Shown: positions 1-8,400 of the stretch, piece by piece | Numbering within the stretch: the stretch's first letter is position 1 | Layout: each line of letters begins with the position of its first letter | NCBI GenBank assembly: GCA_965261455.1 | Contig: OZ253453.1 | Coordinates: 930,001-994,000, forward strand | Length of the DNA: 64,000 nt | Direction: 5' to 3' | Source of the DNA: DAOUKH01 sp965261455 | GTDB taxonomy: Bacteria > Chloroflexota > Dehalococcoidia > SHYB01 | The notes under the pieces: generated by a model | Told to the model about the DNA's origin: nothing | Seen by the model: only the letters and a program-made list of their open reading frames with translations | Databases searched by the model: none | Position numbers and translations under genes: made by a program

Positions 1-435
1 CGCGAACCCTGGTTCTGGGAGCGCTTTTGCAAGCTGCTTGGCAAAGAGGAGTGGATACCTCATTCGCGGCCCGCCGACCCCTTGCGCGCGGAGATGTCCG
101 CCTTCATCGCCGAGGCGGTGCGGGCCAAGACGCTCGACGAATGGCTCGGCCTGCTGCGCGAGAACGACCAGCAGTACGGGCCAGTGAACCGCACCATCGA
201 GGAGCTCGCCGCCGACCCTCACCTCCAAGCGCGCGAGATGCTGCTCGACGTGACCCACCCCGTCACCGGCAAGCAGCGCTACGAGCCGGGCTTCGCGCTG
301 AAATTCTCCCGCACGCCGGCGGCGCTCAGCCGCGGCCCGACGCTCATGGGGACCGACACCGAAGCCATCCTGCGCGAGCTGGGCTACGACGACGCCCGCA
401 TCGCCGCGCTCAACGAAGCCGGCGTCACCGCCTAG
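1..435 (+). CDS. CaiB/BaiF CoA-transferase, C-terminal part (cut by window start)
   Basis: The reading frame is open from base 1 and ends at TAG 433-435, so the 5' part lies outside the window. The visible 144 residues match the C-terminal domain of class III CoA-transferases: a segment with ADPHLQAREMLLDVTHPVTG, then the late motif LKFSRTPAALSRGPTLMGTD, which corresponds to the RLSRTPG...PLLGEHN element of the four complete paralogues at 2.2-7.1 kb. Enzymes of this family move CoA between carboxylic acids in the cytoplasm. The catalytic Asp lies upstream of the window, so activity cannot be judged. It converges on the dehydratase gene at 442. Confidence 0.85.
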   Translation, partial: REPWFWERFCKLLGKEEWIPHSRPADPLRAEMSAFIAEAVRAKTLDEWLGLLRENDQQYGPVNRTIEELAADPHLQAREMLLDVTHPVTGKQRYEPGFALKFSRTPAALSRGPTLMGTDTEAILRELGYDDARIAALNEAGVTA

Positions 436-441
436 CGACGG

Positions 442-1599
442 CTACCACTTCTCCCAAACCGGCACCTTGGTCGGCAGGGCGACCTGGGCACGCCCCGTCG
501 CCGTGATCTCGCCGATCTGGTTCTCGGCCCACACGTCCAGGTCGATCAGGTGCTCGCCATCCGCGCTCTGTTTGCCGGTGACCCTGCCCTTCAACCACGT
601 GGTATCGCCGACGTAGTTGAAGCGGCGCACCTCGCCGTAGAGCCGCTTGAGGAAGCCGTCGTCCCCCATCCAATTGGTCAGCGGATGGCCGAGCCAGGAC
701 ATGCGCTGGCAGCCGTAGTCGTAGGCCATGGGAAGCCCCGCCACACCCGCGGTGTCGGAAGCGGCGTGGACGCGGATCACCGCTTCCAGCGCGCCGCTGC
801 GCGGGTCGCGGTAGCCCCAGGCGGGATGGCGGCGGAACTCGCGGAGCGCGAAGACGTGCCCAAGTCCGCCGATGCAGCCCGCCTCGAACGCCGCGATGTC
901 GCCCATGCTCAGCGGCCCCTTGACCACCGAGGGAATCTCGTCGCCCTCGTTGACGTCCTCCCAGAAGCGGGGGGCCGCGCCGCGAATCTCCTCGTTGAGC
1001 ATCTCGTCTTCGATGGCGAGGATCTCGTCCTCGGTGTAGCGGTGGGGCTCGCGCTGGTACTTGCCCCGCTCGCGGGCGGCGCGGCGCTCGGCGCGGAACT
1101 GCCAGCCCTTGCACTCGGCGATCGTCTCCCCTCGCTGGTTGCGGTAGGTCGAAATGCTCGACTGAATAAAGACGCGCCCCGCGAACTCGCCCTTCTTCTC
1201 TTCGAGATCGGTGAACTGCTCCTGCACCGTGATCTCGTCGTCGAGGTAGATGGGCCGGTGCCACAGCCAGTCGTTGCCGGCGTGGAAGCCGTGGACGCCG
1301 GGCAGGCCGCCGGTGCGCCCCGAGGTCCAGTAGACGCTGTAGAGGAACGTGGGCGGGGCGATGATCTTGCCCCAGCGCGTCTTCTGGGCGTACTCCGCGT
1401 CGACCCACAGAGGATTGGGATCGCCGATGCCTCGGACGAAGTGGCGGATGTTGTCCCGCGTCGCCGCCTCGTGGAGCGGCCCCATGCCGTAGAAGCTGGG
1501 ACGGTTGTAGGTCCCGATACGGCTCCGCAGCCGCTCGAGCGCCTCCTCGGTAATCTTGCCCTCCGCGATCTGGGGCTTCTCGGCGCCGCTATCGGCCAT
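442..1599 (-). CDS. MaoC/FAS1-like double-hotdog dehydratase domain protein
   Basis: 385 residues. An N-terminal hotdog resembling the FAS1-like dehydratase region (about residues 20-165: IGDPNPLWVDAEYAQ, then APPTFLYSVYW) is followed by a second hotdog-like half (about 200-385, containing MAYDYGCQRMSWLGHPLTNW). Such proteins hydrate or dehydrate enoyl/3-hydroxyacyl-CoA thioesters. ATG at 1599 is preceded by a GGAGG Shine-Dalgarno and by a TATCAT -10 box at 1657-1652. Substrate unknown; the neighbouring CoA-transferases make an acyl-CoA pathway likely. The catalytic Asp/His pair of canonical MaoC proteins is not clearly present in the FAS1-like half, as is common in this subfamily. Confidence 0.8.
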   Translation of the reverse strand: MADSGAEKPQIAEGKITEEALERLRSRIGTYNRPSFYGMGPLHEAATRDNIRHFVRGIGDPNPLWVDAEYAQKTRWGKIIAPPTFLYSVYWTSGRTGGLPGVHGFHAGNDWLWHRPIYLDDEITVQEQFTDLEEKKGEFAGRVFIQSSISTYRNQRGETIAECKGWQFRAERRAARERGKYQREPHRYTEDEILAIEDEMLNEEIRGAAPRFWEDVNEGDEIPSVVKGPLSMGDIAAFEAGCIGGLGHVFALREFRRHPAWGYRDPRSGALEAVIRVHAASDTAGVAGLPMAYDYGCQRMSWLGHPLTNWMGDDGFLKRLYGEVRRFNYVGDTTWLKGRVTGKQSADGEHLIDLDVWAENQIGEITATGRAQVALPTKVPVWEKW

Positions 1600-1651
1600 G
1601 GCGTGCCTCCACTAGGGTGTCTCGCGGCCCCGCCGCGAAACGGGGTGGTTT

Positions 1652-1700
1652 ATGATACATGACGGACGAGGTCCGGCCCCGTCTGCGCACTTGGTACACT
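1652..1700. promoter_or_regulatory. Divergent -10 boxes between 442-1599 and 1729-2202
   Basis: On the minus strand TATCAT occupies 1657-1652, 53 nt before the dehydratase ATG. On the plus strand TACACT at 1695-1700 lies 28 nt before the lipoprotein ATG. No convincing TTGACA-like -35 is visible for either. Confidence 0.4.
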
Positions 1701-1728
1701 AGAACATAGTCTGCTTGGGAGGGGTTGC

Positions 1729-2202
1729 ATGAGACGAATCGGCGTACGGCTCTCTTTGATCATCGGCATGGCGGTCATCGCCGCCCTTACCGTCGCCGCC
1801 TGCGGCGAAGACGACTCCAAGTCGGACCCCGCCGCCTACACCAAGGCCGTCGTGCAACAGGCCATCGATTACTACGACGACAAGGGGCGCGACGACACCG
1901 TCGATTTCTACAACTCCATGGAGAGCGTCGACGGCCCCTGGTACGTGGCCATCTACGACGAGGACACGAACGCCATCGCGCACCCATTGCGCAAGGACTT
2001 CCTCGGCACGAGCCCCAGAGACCGCTCCGACGTCAACGGCAAGCCCTACGGCCTCGAGGTCGTCGCCGCGACGGAGGAAGGCCGCTGGGTGGACTACGTG
2101 TTCGTCAATCCCACCTCCGGCGAGACCGAGCAGAAGCACACCTGGGTCATCAAGTACGACGGTCTGCTCTTCCTGTCGGGGTGGTACGAGCCCGCCAGCT
2201 GA
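1729..2202 (+). CDS. Cache-domain-like lipoprotein
   Basis: 157 residues. Residues 1-25 form a signal peptide (positive MRRIGVR, hydrophobic core, lipobox LTVAAC), so the mature protein should be lipid-anchored outside the membrane from the Cys. The rest reads like a single Cache-type extracellular sensor domain: a long helix (PAAYTKAVVQQAIDYYDDKG), then PWYVAIYDEDTNAIAHPLRK and YVFVNPTSGETEQKHTWVI, the usual FYIFDxDGxxxAHP...NPxTGxxxxKxxyv pattern. No kinase or transmembrane output domain follows, so it is a free-standing binding or sensing lipoprotein. GGGAGGGG upstream serves as ribosome site. It converges with the CoA-transferase operon, the stops being one base apart. Confidence 0.8.
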   Translation: MRRIGVRLSLIIGMAVIAALTVAACGEDDSKSDPAAYTKAVVQQAIDYYDDKGRDDTVDFYNSMESVDGPWYVAIYDEDTNAIAHPLRKDFLGTSPRDRSDVNGKPYGLEVVAATEEGRWVDYVFVNPTSGETEQKHTWVIKYDGLLFLSGWYEPAS

Positions 2203-2203
2203 T

Positions 2204-3445
2204 TCAGTAGACCGCGCCGGACGCTTCGAGACGCCGCAGCTCGTCCGGCGGCGTGCCGAGCAGCCCGCCGAGGACGCGCTCGTTGTGCTGGCCGAGCAGC
2301 GGCGCAGGCGACGCGATGCGCCCCGGCGTCCGCGACAGGTGCCACGCCAAGCCGTAGAGCCACTCGGCGCCGGCCATCGGATGCTCCATCTCGACCCACG
2401 CGCCGCGTTCTCGGAAGTGCGGGTCGAGGAACTGGTCCTCGATGTTCATGACGGGGAAGGCCGCTACGCCTTCCGCCTGGAGCGCCACGGTGAGCTCCAC
2501 GGCGTCGAAGCTGACGGTCCAGCGGCGCAGCGCCGCGTCCAGCGCCTCTCGTTGGCGCAGCCGGCGGTAGGAGTCGGCGAAGCGCGGGTCACGAGTCCAA
2601 GGAGCGGGTTCGAGGCGTCGCGCCGCGGCGCATAGACCGCGCCACTCGTCCTCGCCGCCCACCGCGATACTGATCCACCGGTCGCCGCCCTCGCAGGGAT
2701 AAACGCCGTGGGGCGCGAGGCCGACGCCGATGTTGCCGATGGGCGCGGGACCGCGGCGGTTCATGGTGACGTCCATGACCGCCTCGCCGAGCCACGACAC
2801 CGTGCTCTCAAGCTGCGCCGCCTCGACGTACTGGCCCCGCCCCGTGCGCGACCGGTGACGCAGCGCCGCCGTGGCCGCCATCGCCGCGTGCAGTCCGGCG
2901 ACGGCGTCGCTCCACGCCGATTGCAGCTCGCCCACCAGCGCGCCGTCCTCGTAGCCCACCAGACTCATCAGGCCGGAGAGGGCCAGCACGATGGGCGCGT
3001 AGGCGATGACGTCGCGCAGTGGGCCGCTGTTCCCCGCCGCGGGCATGGCCACGACGACGATGTCGGGGCGAAGGCGGCGGAGGGCGGCGTAGTCGAGCCC
3101 TAGCCGCCCCATCACGCCGGGGGAGAAGTTGTCGATCACCACGTCGGAGCGGGCGATGAGGCCGCGGAGCAGGTCTATCCCCTCAGGCTCCTTCAGGTTC
3201 AGGGTCACGCTCTGCTTGTTGCGGTTGAGGCCGTGGAAGACGGGCTGCAGCTCGGGCCAGCGCCCCTCGTCGCCGCCCGCCGCGTCCTCTCCCACCATCG
3301 GCCGACCGAGCCGCATGCCGTCCATCTTGGCGCGGCTCTCGACCTTGATCACCTCCGCGCCCATGTCGGCGAGCAGATGTGCCGCCATCGGCGCGGCCCA
3401 CGCGCTCCCCAAGTCGATCACCCGGCAGCCCGCGAGCGCATCCAC
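2204..3445 (-). CDS. CaiB/BaiF CoA-transferase, A-type (second A/B pair)
   Basis: Class III CoA-transferase, 413 residues with GTG start at 3445, two bases after the TGA of the upstream gene; a longer frame to 3556 would overlap that gene by over 100 nt. N-terminal LAGCRVIDLGSAWAAPMAAH and DMGAEVIKVE are the family start. The catalytic Asp appears conserved as D180 (AWSDAVAGLHAAM, D-x-x-x-G). C-terminal LSRTPGRIASPAPLLGQHN is typical. It is last in a four-gene minus operon and most resembles the gene at 4673-5887, not its immediate neighbour, indicating an A/B-A/B arrangement. Substrate not predictable. Confidence 0.88.
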   Translation of the reverse strand: MDALAGCRVIDLGSAWAAPMAAHLLADMGAEVIKVESRAKMDGMRLGRPMVGEDAAGGDEGRWPELQPVFHGLNRNKQSVTLNLKEPEGIDLLRGLIARSDVVIDNFSPGVMGRLGLDYAALRRLRPDIVVVAMPAAGNSGPLRDVIAYAPIVLALSGLMSLVGYEDGALVGELQSAWSDAVAGLHAAMAATAALRHRSRTGRGQYVEAAQLESTVSWLGEAVMDVTMNRRGPAPIGNIGVGLAPHGVYPCEGGDRWISIAVGGEDEWRGLCAAARRLEPAPWTRDPRFADSYRRLRQREALDAALRRWTVSFDAVELTVALQAEGVAAFPVMNIEDQFLDPHFRERGAWVEMEHPMAGAEWLYGLAWHLSRTPGRIASPAPLLGQHNERVLGGLLGTPPDELRRLEASGAVY

Positions 3446-3447
3446 GA

Positions 3448-4668
3448 TCAGACCACCCCCGCACGGCGCAGGCCGGCGAGTTCGAGCCCGAGCCGGTCTC
3501 GAAGCACCTCGCCGTTGTGCTCGCCCAGACGCGGCGCGGGGCGGTCGAGCCGCCACGGGCTTTCGGAGAAGCGGTAGGGCGGGCCGGGGTAGAGCGCGCC
3601 GTCCCCGCCCTCGGCGGCGATCGTTTGCCAGAAGCCGCGCTCTGCGAGGTGGTCATCGGCGACGGCCTCGCCGATGGTCTTCACCGGAACGCAGGGGACG
3701 CGGCGAGCCCGCGTCGTCTCGAAGATCTCCTCCTTGGTACGCTCGGCGAACCAGGGCGCGATCAACGCCTCCGCCTCCTCGGGATACTCCTCCGACATGG
3801 CGCGGCGGTTGCGGAACCGCGGCTCCGAGTACCAAGGCTGATCGCCGAGCACCTCCAGGAAGCGCCGGTACTGCGCCAGTTGCGGCGCGTCGATGCAGAT
3901 GTGGCCGTCGAGGGCGGGCAGCACGCAGTTGGGGAAGAGCCCCAGACTCATGCGGTTGCCCCAGCGCCGGCCCGGAATCCCCTTGTAGATATACGTCGGG
4001 AGGTGGTAGCCGTTGAGCAGCAGCGCGGGCGCCTCCGCCACCGCCGCGTCGACGAGCTGTCCCTCGCCGTCGCGGTCGCGCGCCTGTAGGGCCATGACGA
4101 CGGCGAGCGCCGCGGCGAATCCGCCAAGGTAGGCGTTCTGCTGGAGCGGAATCGTCAGCGGCTCGCGGTCGGGGAAGCCGGTGCCGAAGCTCAGGCCGCC
4201 GGCGGCGCTGATGTTGATGTCGTAGGCCGCGTAGTCTCGGTACGGCCCCGTCTCGCCGAAGGGCGTGATCGAGGCCGCGATCAACCCGGGACGCCGCGCG
4301 CGGAGGGCGTCGAGATCGAGGGCGCGTCGCACGCGGCCCTCGGCCACGAGCACGTCCGCGTCCTCCAGCAGACGGTCTATCAGCGCCGCCCCCGTCGCCG
4401 TGGCCACGTCGATGGTCACCGAGCGCTTGTTGGCGTTGAGAAAACGAAAGAGGCCGCTCGCCTCAGTGTCCGGCGCGTCGCCGGGGAAGGGGCCGTGGGA
4501 GCGCAGCGGATCGCCTTGGGGCGGCTCGACCTTGATCGTGTCGGCGCCTAAGTCGGCCAGCGTCCGCGAGCAGAACGCGCCGGCGACCCCGTCGGCGATC
4601 TCGATGACGGCGACCCCGGCCAGCGGGCCCGGCGGCGCGGACGCGGGGCGGGATCGCTCTGGGAGCAT
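3448..4668 (-). CDS. CaiB/BaiF CoA-transferase, B-type lacking the catalytic Asp (second pair)
   Basis: 406 residues from ATG 4668, five bases after the TAA of the upstream gene. Family features are clear: GADTIKVEPPQGDPLRSHGP, NANKRSVTID, and C-terminal RLGEHNGEVL. At the position aligned with D180 of the downstream partner the sequence is QQNAYLGGFAAAL, that is Ala179 instead of Asp. Known class III enzymes form the acyl-enzyme on this Asp, so this subunit is probably non-catalytic and would work with an A-type partner (2204-3445 or 4673-5887), as in known heteromeric members such as BbsE/BbsF. The heteromer is inference; alignment by eye. Confidence 0.82.
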   Translation of the reverse strand: MLPERSRPASAPPGPLAGVAVIEIADGVAGAFCSRTLADLGADTIKVEPPQGDPLRSHGPFPGDAPDTEASGLFRFLNANKRSVTIDVATATGAALIDRLLEDADVLVAEGRVRRALDLDALRARRPGLIAASITPFGETGPYRDYAAYDINISAAGGLSFGTGFPDREPLTIPLQQNAYLGGFAAALAVVMALQARDRDGEGQLVDAAVAEAPALLLNGYHLPTYIYKGIPGRRWGNRMSLGLFPNCVLPALDGHICIDAPQLAQYRRFLEVLGDQPWYSEPRFRNRRAMSEEYPEEAEALIAPWFAERTKEEIFETTRARRVPCVPVKTIGEAVADDHLAERGFWQTIAAEGGDGALYPGPPYRFSESPWRLDRPAPRLGEHNGEVLRDRLGLELAGLRRAGVV

Positions 4669-4672
4669 GGGA

Positions 4673-5887
4673 TTACTCGAACGCGCCCGCCTCGGCGAGC
4701 GTGTTGATCGCGGCGCTCGAAAGGCCGAGCACGTCGCCGAGGATATAGCCGTTATGCTCACCGAGCAAGGGAGATGGACGCTGCGCGGGCGTGCCGTCCG
4801 GTGTCGAGCGCCAGGCGAGGCCCTGCACCGCGCGCCGCCCCATGCGGGGGTGCTCCACTTCGCGCCAAGCCCCCCGCGTGCGTAGGTGTGGATCATTGAA
4901 GAGCATCTCGCCGCTCGCCGCGGGATAGGCCGCGACGCCGGCCCGCTGCAACGACCGCGCCAGCGAGACTGCCGCCCGCCGCCGCGTCCAGGCCTCCACC
5001 TCGGCGTCGAGCTCCGCGGCGCGGCGGAGTCGGCGATAGCCGTCGGCGAAGCGTCGGTCGCGGGCCAGGGCGGGGCGCCCCATCACCCCGCATAGCGCGC
5101 GGAACTCGGCGTCGGACCCCACCGAGATCGTGATCCAGTCGTCGCCGCGGCAGCGGTAGAGGCCGTGGGGGGCGCGCCGCGCGTCGCGGTTGCCCACCCG
5201 CGTGGGGACGACGCCGGTCATCAGGTGCTCGAACACCGCGGTCCCCGCGAGCGCCGCGATGGCCTCGACGGACGAGTGGTCGACGTATTGCCCCTCGCCG
5301 GTGCGCTCGCGGTGCCACAGCGCGCAGAGCACGGCGTAGGCGAGGGCGGAGCCGACCCGCAGGTCGATGGAGTCTCGCAGCTCGACGGGCGGGCCGTCCT
5401 CATAGCCGGTCAGGCTCCCCAGGCCGCTGCTGGCGTTGAAGACGGATGCGTACCCCGGATAGGCGCTCTCCGGCCCGCTTCCCCCGAAGGCCGAGCTCGA
5501 CGCCACGATGATTGTCGGGTTGCGCCGCCGCAGCGCCTCGTAGCCGATCCCCATGCGGTCGAGGACGCCGGTGCGGAAGTTCTCCACAAGCACGTCGCTG
5601 ACCGCCGCCAGTGCTTCAATCGTCTCCACGCCGCCGGCGCGCTTCAGGTTGAGCCGGAGCCCCAGCTTGTTCAGGTTGACGCTGTTGAACGTCGGCGAGG
5701 CGTCGGGATCGAGATCGATGGCGTACTGGCCGCGGCGCATTCCGTCGAGGTTCGAGGCCGTCTCGACCTTGATGACCTCGGCCCCAAGCAAGGCGAGCTG
5801 GAGCGAGCAGTACGGCCCCGCAAGGTTCCAGGTGAAGTCCAGGACACGCACGCCGCTCAGAGGGGCAGACCGCGGGGCGCCGCTCAT
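4673..5887 (-). CDS. CaiB/BaiF CoA-transferase, A-type (first A/B pair)
   Basis: 404 residues. Start LSGVRVLDFTWNLAGPYC, LLGAEVIKVET, then LENFRTG-like VENFRTGVLDRMGIGYEAL, and GYEDG followed by the catalytic D175 (RDSIDLRVGSALAYAVL, D-x-x-x-G). C-terminus PSPLLGEHNGYILGDVLGL. The start ATG overlaps the stop of the upstream gene (5884-5887, ATGA), showing translational coupling. It shares NLDGMRRGQY/KMDGMRLGRP-type segments and the GYEDG loop with 2204-3445, so the two are paralogues of one subunit type. It probably pairs with the coupled upstream B-type protein. Confidence 0.88.
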   Translation of the reverse strand: MSGAPRSAPLSGVRVLDFTWNLAGPYCSLQLALLGAEVIKVETASNLDGMRRGQYAIDLDPDASPTFNSVNLNKLGLRLNLKRAGGVETIEALAAVSDVLVENFRTGVLDRMGIGYEALRRRNPTIIVASSSAFGGSGPESAYPGYASVFNASSGLGSLTGYEDGPPVELRDSIDLRVGSALAYAVLCALWHRERTGEGQYVDHSSVEAIAALAGTAVFEHLMTGVVPTRVGNRDARRAPHGLYRCRGDDWITISVGSDAEFRALCGVMGRPALARDRRFADGYRRLRRAAELDAEVEAWTRRRAAVSLARSLQRAGVAAYPAASGEMLFNDPHLRTRGAWREVEHPRMGRRAVQGLAWRSTPDGTPAQRPSPLLGEHNGYILGDVLGLSSAAINTLAEAGAFE

Positions 5888-7098
5888 ACCACACCCGCCC
5901 GCCGGAGGCCGGTGAGGTCGCGGCGGGAGTAGCCGAGCTCGTCGCAGTAGACCACCGCGTTGTGTTCACCGAGGAGCGGCGCCCCTCGCGGCTGCGCCGG
6001 CGGCGTCCGCGAGAGCCGGTAGGCCTGCGCCGTGTACTCCAGCGCGCCCGCCCTGGGGTGGACGGCGCGCTGGAAGAAGCCTCGGGCGCGAAGCTGCGGC
6101 GAGGCGGCCACGTCGCGGGCGTCAGCGAAGAGCGCCGCAGGGCAGCCTCGGGACGCGGCGGCGTGATAGATCGTCCGCTTCTCCAGTCCGGCGGCCCACG
6201 CGCGCATCACGGCGTTGACCTCGGGACGGTGGGCACGGCGCTCGTCGAAGGTGGCGAACCTGGGATCGGCGGCGAGGTCGGGCCGGTCCATCGCATCGCA
6301 CAGCGCCGCCCAATGCCGGTCCTCACGGGGGAAGAGGACGACGTGGCCGTCGGCGGCTGGAAAGATGCCGCCGAAGAAGTACGTCCGCCGCCAATCGATC
6401 AGCTCGTCGTAGCCGGCGAACCGTTGCAGCGTCTCCCTCGCCATCGCCATCGACGCCTCCTGCTTCGACAGGTCGACGCGCTCCCCCGACCCGTTGCGCG
6501 ACCGCGACAGCAGCGCCGACAGCGCCGCGAGCGCCCCCAGCACCCCGGCGTCGTGCTCGGCCAGATAACCGCCGGCGCGTACCGGCCCGCGCTCGGGGAA
6601 AAGCTCGTAGGACAGATTGCCCGGCAGCGTGTACGCCTCGCCGCCCGCCGCGAACGACGTGAGGTCGCTGGCGCCGTAGCCGGCATTCGGCCCATCGAGT
6701 CCGAACGGTGTGATCGCGACCCGCACCAACTCGCCGGCCCCCGTGGCCGTGTTGGAAAGCTCCGGCGCGTCGTAGACCAGGACGTCGGAGGCGGCAGCAA
6801 GCCGGTCGAGGATGGCGCGGCCCGTCGCCGAGCCAACGGCGAGCGTCGCCGAGCGCTTGTTCGCGTTCAGGTGCAGGAAGAGCGCGCTCGTCTCGTCGTG
6901 CGGAGCGCCGCCGGGGAAGGCGCCGTGGCCACGGGCGGGGTCGCCCTCCGGCGGCTCCACCTTGGTGACCTCGGCCCCCATGTGCGCGAGAAGCTTGCCG
7001 CAATGCGCCCCCGCGATGGAGCCGCAGACCTCAACGACGCGGACGCCGGTCAGCGGAGGAGTGCCATCCGCGGCCTGGGTGGAGTGAGAGAGGGTCAC
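5884..7098 (-). CDS. CaiB/BaiF CoA-transferase, B-type with Glu at the catalytic position (first pair)
   Basis: 404 residues, first gene of the operon. Conserved LTGVRVVEVCGSIAGAHC, GAEVTKVEPPEGDPARGHGA and HLNANKRSATL closely follow the B-type gene at 3448-4668. In the catalytic region it reads YLAEHDAGVLGALAAL: the residue aligned with the catalytic Asp is E181, with an Asp two residues later (D183). It may be inactive or use a shifted acid. The C-terminal YRLSRTPPAQPRGAPLLGEH is normal. The operon has no recognisable -10; upstream lies a GC-rich repeat (7101-7195). Confidence 0.82.
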   Translation of the reverse strand: MTLSHSTQAADGTPPLTGVRVVEVCGSIAGAHCGKLLAHMGAEVTKVEPPEGDPARGHGAFPGGAPHDETSALFLHLNANKRSATLAVGSATGRAILDRLAAASDVLVYDAPELSNTATGAGELVRVAITPFGLDGPNAGYGASDLTSFAAGGEAYTLPGNLSYELFPERGPVRAGGYLAEHDAGVLGALAALSALLSRSRNGSGERVDLSKQEASMAMARETLQRFAGYDELIDWRRTYFFGGIFPAADGHVVLFPREDRHWAALCDAMDRPDLAADPRFATFDERRAHRPEVNAVMRAWAAGLEKRTIYHAAASRGCPAALFADARDVAASPQLRARGFFQRAVHPRAGALEYTAQAYRLSRTPPAQPRGAPLLGEHNAVVYCDELGYSRRDLTGLRRAGVV

Positions 7099-7100
7099 AA

Positions 7101-7195
7101 CCTCTCCCCCTCTGGGGGAGATTGAGAGAGGGCGCGCGCCGCTAGCGCGCCGGCGCCCGCAGGGCGCTCCTCGGAGAGGGTAGATGAGGGCATGG
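7101..7195. repeat. Intergenic GC-rich stem-loop repeat, copy 1
   Basis: Bases 7101-7132 carry a CTCCCCC/GGGGGAG hairpin followed by ATTGAGAGAGGG, then a GCGCGCGCCGCTAG...CGCC arm and GGAGAGGGTAGATGAGGG. The first 70 bases are nearly identical to 35237-35306, with a shorter relative at 10793-10850. It lies between two divergent operons. Confidence 0.7.
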
Positions 7196-7257
7196 CAGGT
7201 AGAACAATCTTAGCAAGAGACGCGCCGCGGCGGCGGCGCTCCCGGCGTTCCGGCCAC

Positions 7258-7263
7258 TATAAT
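7258..7263 (+). promoter_or_regulatory. -10 box TATAAT of the amidohydrolase-nitrilase operon
   Basis: A perfect TATAAT lies 38 nt before ATG 7302, which is itself preceded by GAGGAGG. No -35 consensus is visible in the GC-rich sequence 17 nt upstream. Confidence 0.6.
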
Positions 7264-7301
7264 GGCGCGTAGGAAGCATTGACGCGCTGAGGAGGCCCAA
7301 G

Positions 7302-8399
7302 ATGGCGCGCAAGATCGTCTCCGCCGACGACCACATGGACATGACCGCGATGCCGCGCGACCTATGGGAGGCACGGCTCCCCGCGGAGTGGCGCGACCGC
7401 GCGCCGCACGTGCGGAAAACGGAGAACGGCGCCTTCTGGGAGATCGACGGCAACCTCCTCGGCTTCAGCGGGGCCCGGCCCGGCGGGGTCCAGAGCGCGA
7501 TTACGCGCGCCGGCATCGAAGACGACGGCTTCCGCGCCTCGACGCCGGACCTTCGCCTTCAAGACATGGACCTCGACGGCGTCCACGCCCAGGTGATCTA
7601 CGGCCCGCCCATGGGCTTCAAGATGGGCGAGGCCGGCTTCAAGACAGCGTGCCTGCGGGCCTACAACGACTGGGGCGCCGAGTTCACCGGCCACGACCCC
7701 GGCCGCCTCTGCCTGCTCGCCTATCTCCCCACCGAGTCACCGGAGGCCGCCGCCGTCGAGCTTGAGCGCGCCGCCGGCATCGGCCACAAGGGCGCCGTGG
7801 TGAGCTACTTCGACGCCGCGTCGCGCGTCTGCGACCCCGAGTGGGACCACCTCTGGGCAGCGGCGGAGACCGTCGGTCTGCCCCTCAGCTTCCATCTCGG
7901 CGGCGGGCTGCACACGTCCAAGCCCGCGGTGGGCAGCTGGGAGTTCGCCGCCTTCGCCGCGGCGATCCCGCTCCAGTTGGACGAGGCCCTCGCCCTCATG
8001 ACCTTCTCCGGCGCGCTCGAACGCCATCCCAAGATGCGGCTCGTCCTCGGCGAGTCGGGCCTGGGCTGGATTCCCTACATGCTCGAACGCATGGACCTTG
8101 AATTCACCAAGCACACCCCCAACGCCAAGGATTACCGTATCGAGATGAAGCCGAGCGAGATCTTCGCCCGCCAGGTCTACGCCACCTTCGAGGAGGACCG
8201 CGTCGGCGTGGGCCTCATCCCACAGATCGGCGAGGCCAACGTCATGTGGGCCTCCGACTATCCCCACCCCGACAGCACGTTCCCCCGCTCGGCGGAGGAG
8301 ATACGCGAGGCCTTCGACGGCCACGACGAGGCGCTCATCGAACGGGTCACCTACACCACCGCCGCCGAACTCTACGGCCTCCAAGAGGCGGCGGCCTAA
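7302..8399 (+). CDS. Amidohydrolase-2 family metal hydrolase
   Basis: 365 residues, TIM-barrel hydrolase of the ACMSD/amidohydrolase_2 group. N-terminal SADDHMDMTAMPRDLWEARL replaces the usual HxH with a single His. MDLDGVHAQVIY marks strand 2, ACLRAYNDWGAEFTGHDPGR the conserved helix, SFHLGGGLH the metal His of the middle barrel, GESGLGWIPYMLERMD the next strand, and WASDYPHPDSTFPRS the C-terminal metal Asp. The family hydrolyses or decarboxylates small cyclic and aromatic substrates; the reaction here is unknown. It is closest in this window to 34011-35117 (same ADDHMD start). First gene of a four-gene operon; the nitrilase follows after one base. Confidence 0.88.
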   Translation: MARKIVSADDHMDMTAMPRDLWEARLPAEWRDRAPHVRKTENGAFWEIDGNLLGFSGARPGGVQSAITRAGIEDDGFRASTPDLRLQDMDLDGVHAQVIYGPPMGFKMGEAGFKTACLRAYNDWGAEFTGHDPGRLCLLAYLPTESPEAAAVELERAAGIGHKGAVVSYFDAASRVCDPEWDHLWAAAETVGLPLSFHLGGGLHTSKPAVGSWEFAAFAAAIPLQLDEALALMTFSGALERHPKMRLVLGESGLGWIPYMLERMDLEFTKHTPNAKDYRIEMKPSEIFARQVYATFEEDRVGVGLIPQIGEANVMWASDYPHPDSTFPRSAEEIREAFDGHDEALIERVTYTTAAELYGLQEAAA

Positions 8400-8400
8400 C

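Noticed and set aside
550..1662. A 370-residue open frame on the plus strand antisense to the dehydratase
   Set aside because: It is the complement of a recognisable hotdog protein, is rich in Ala/Arg/Val/Leu, and has no known motif; high GC content makes long shadow frames common.
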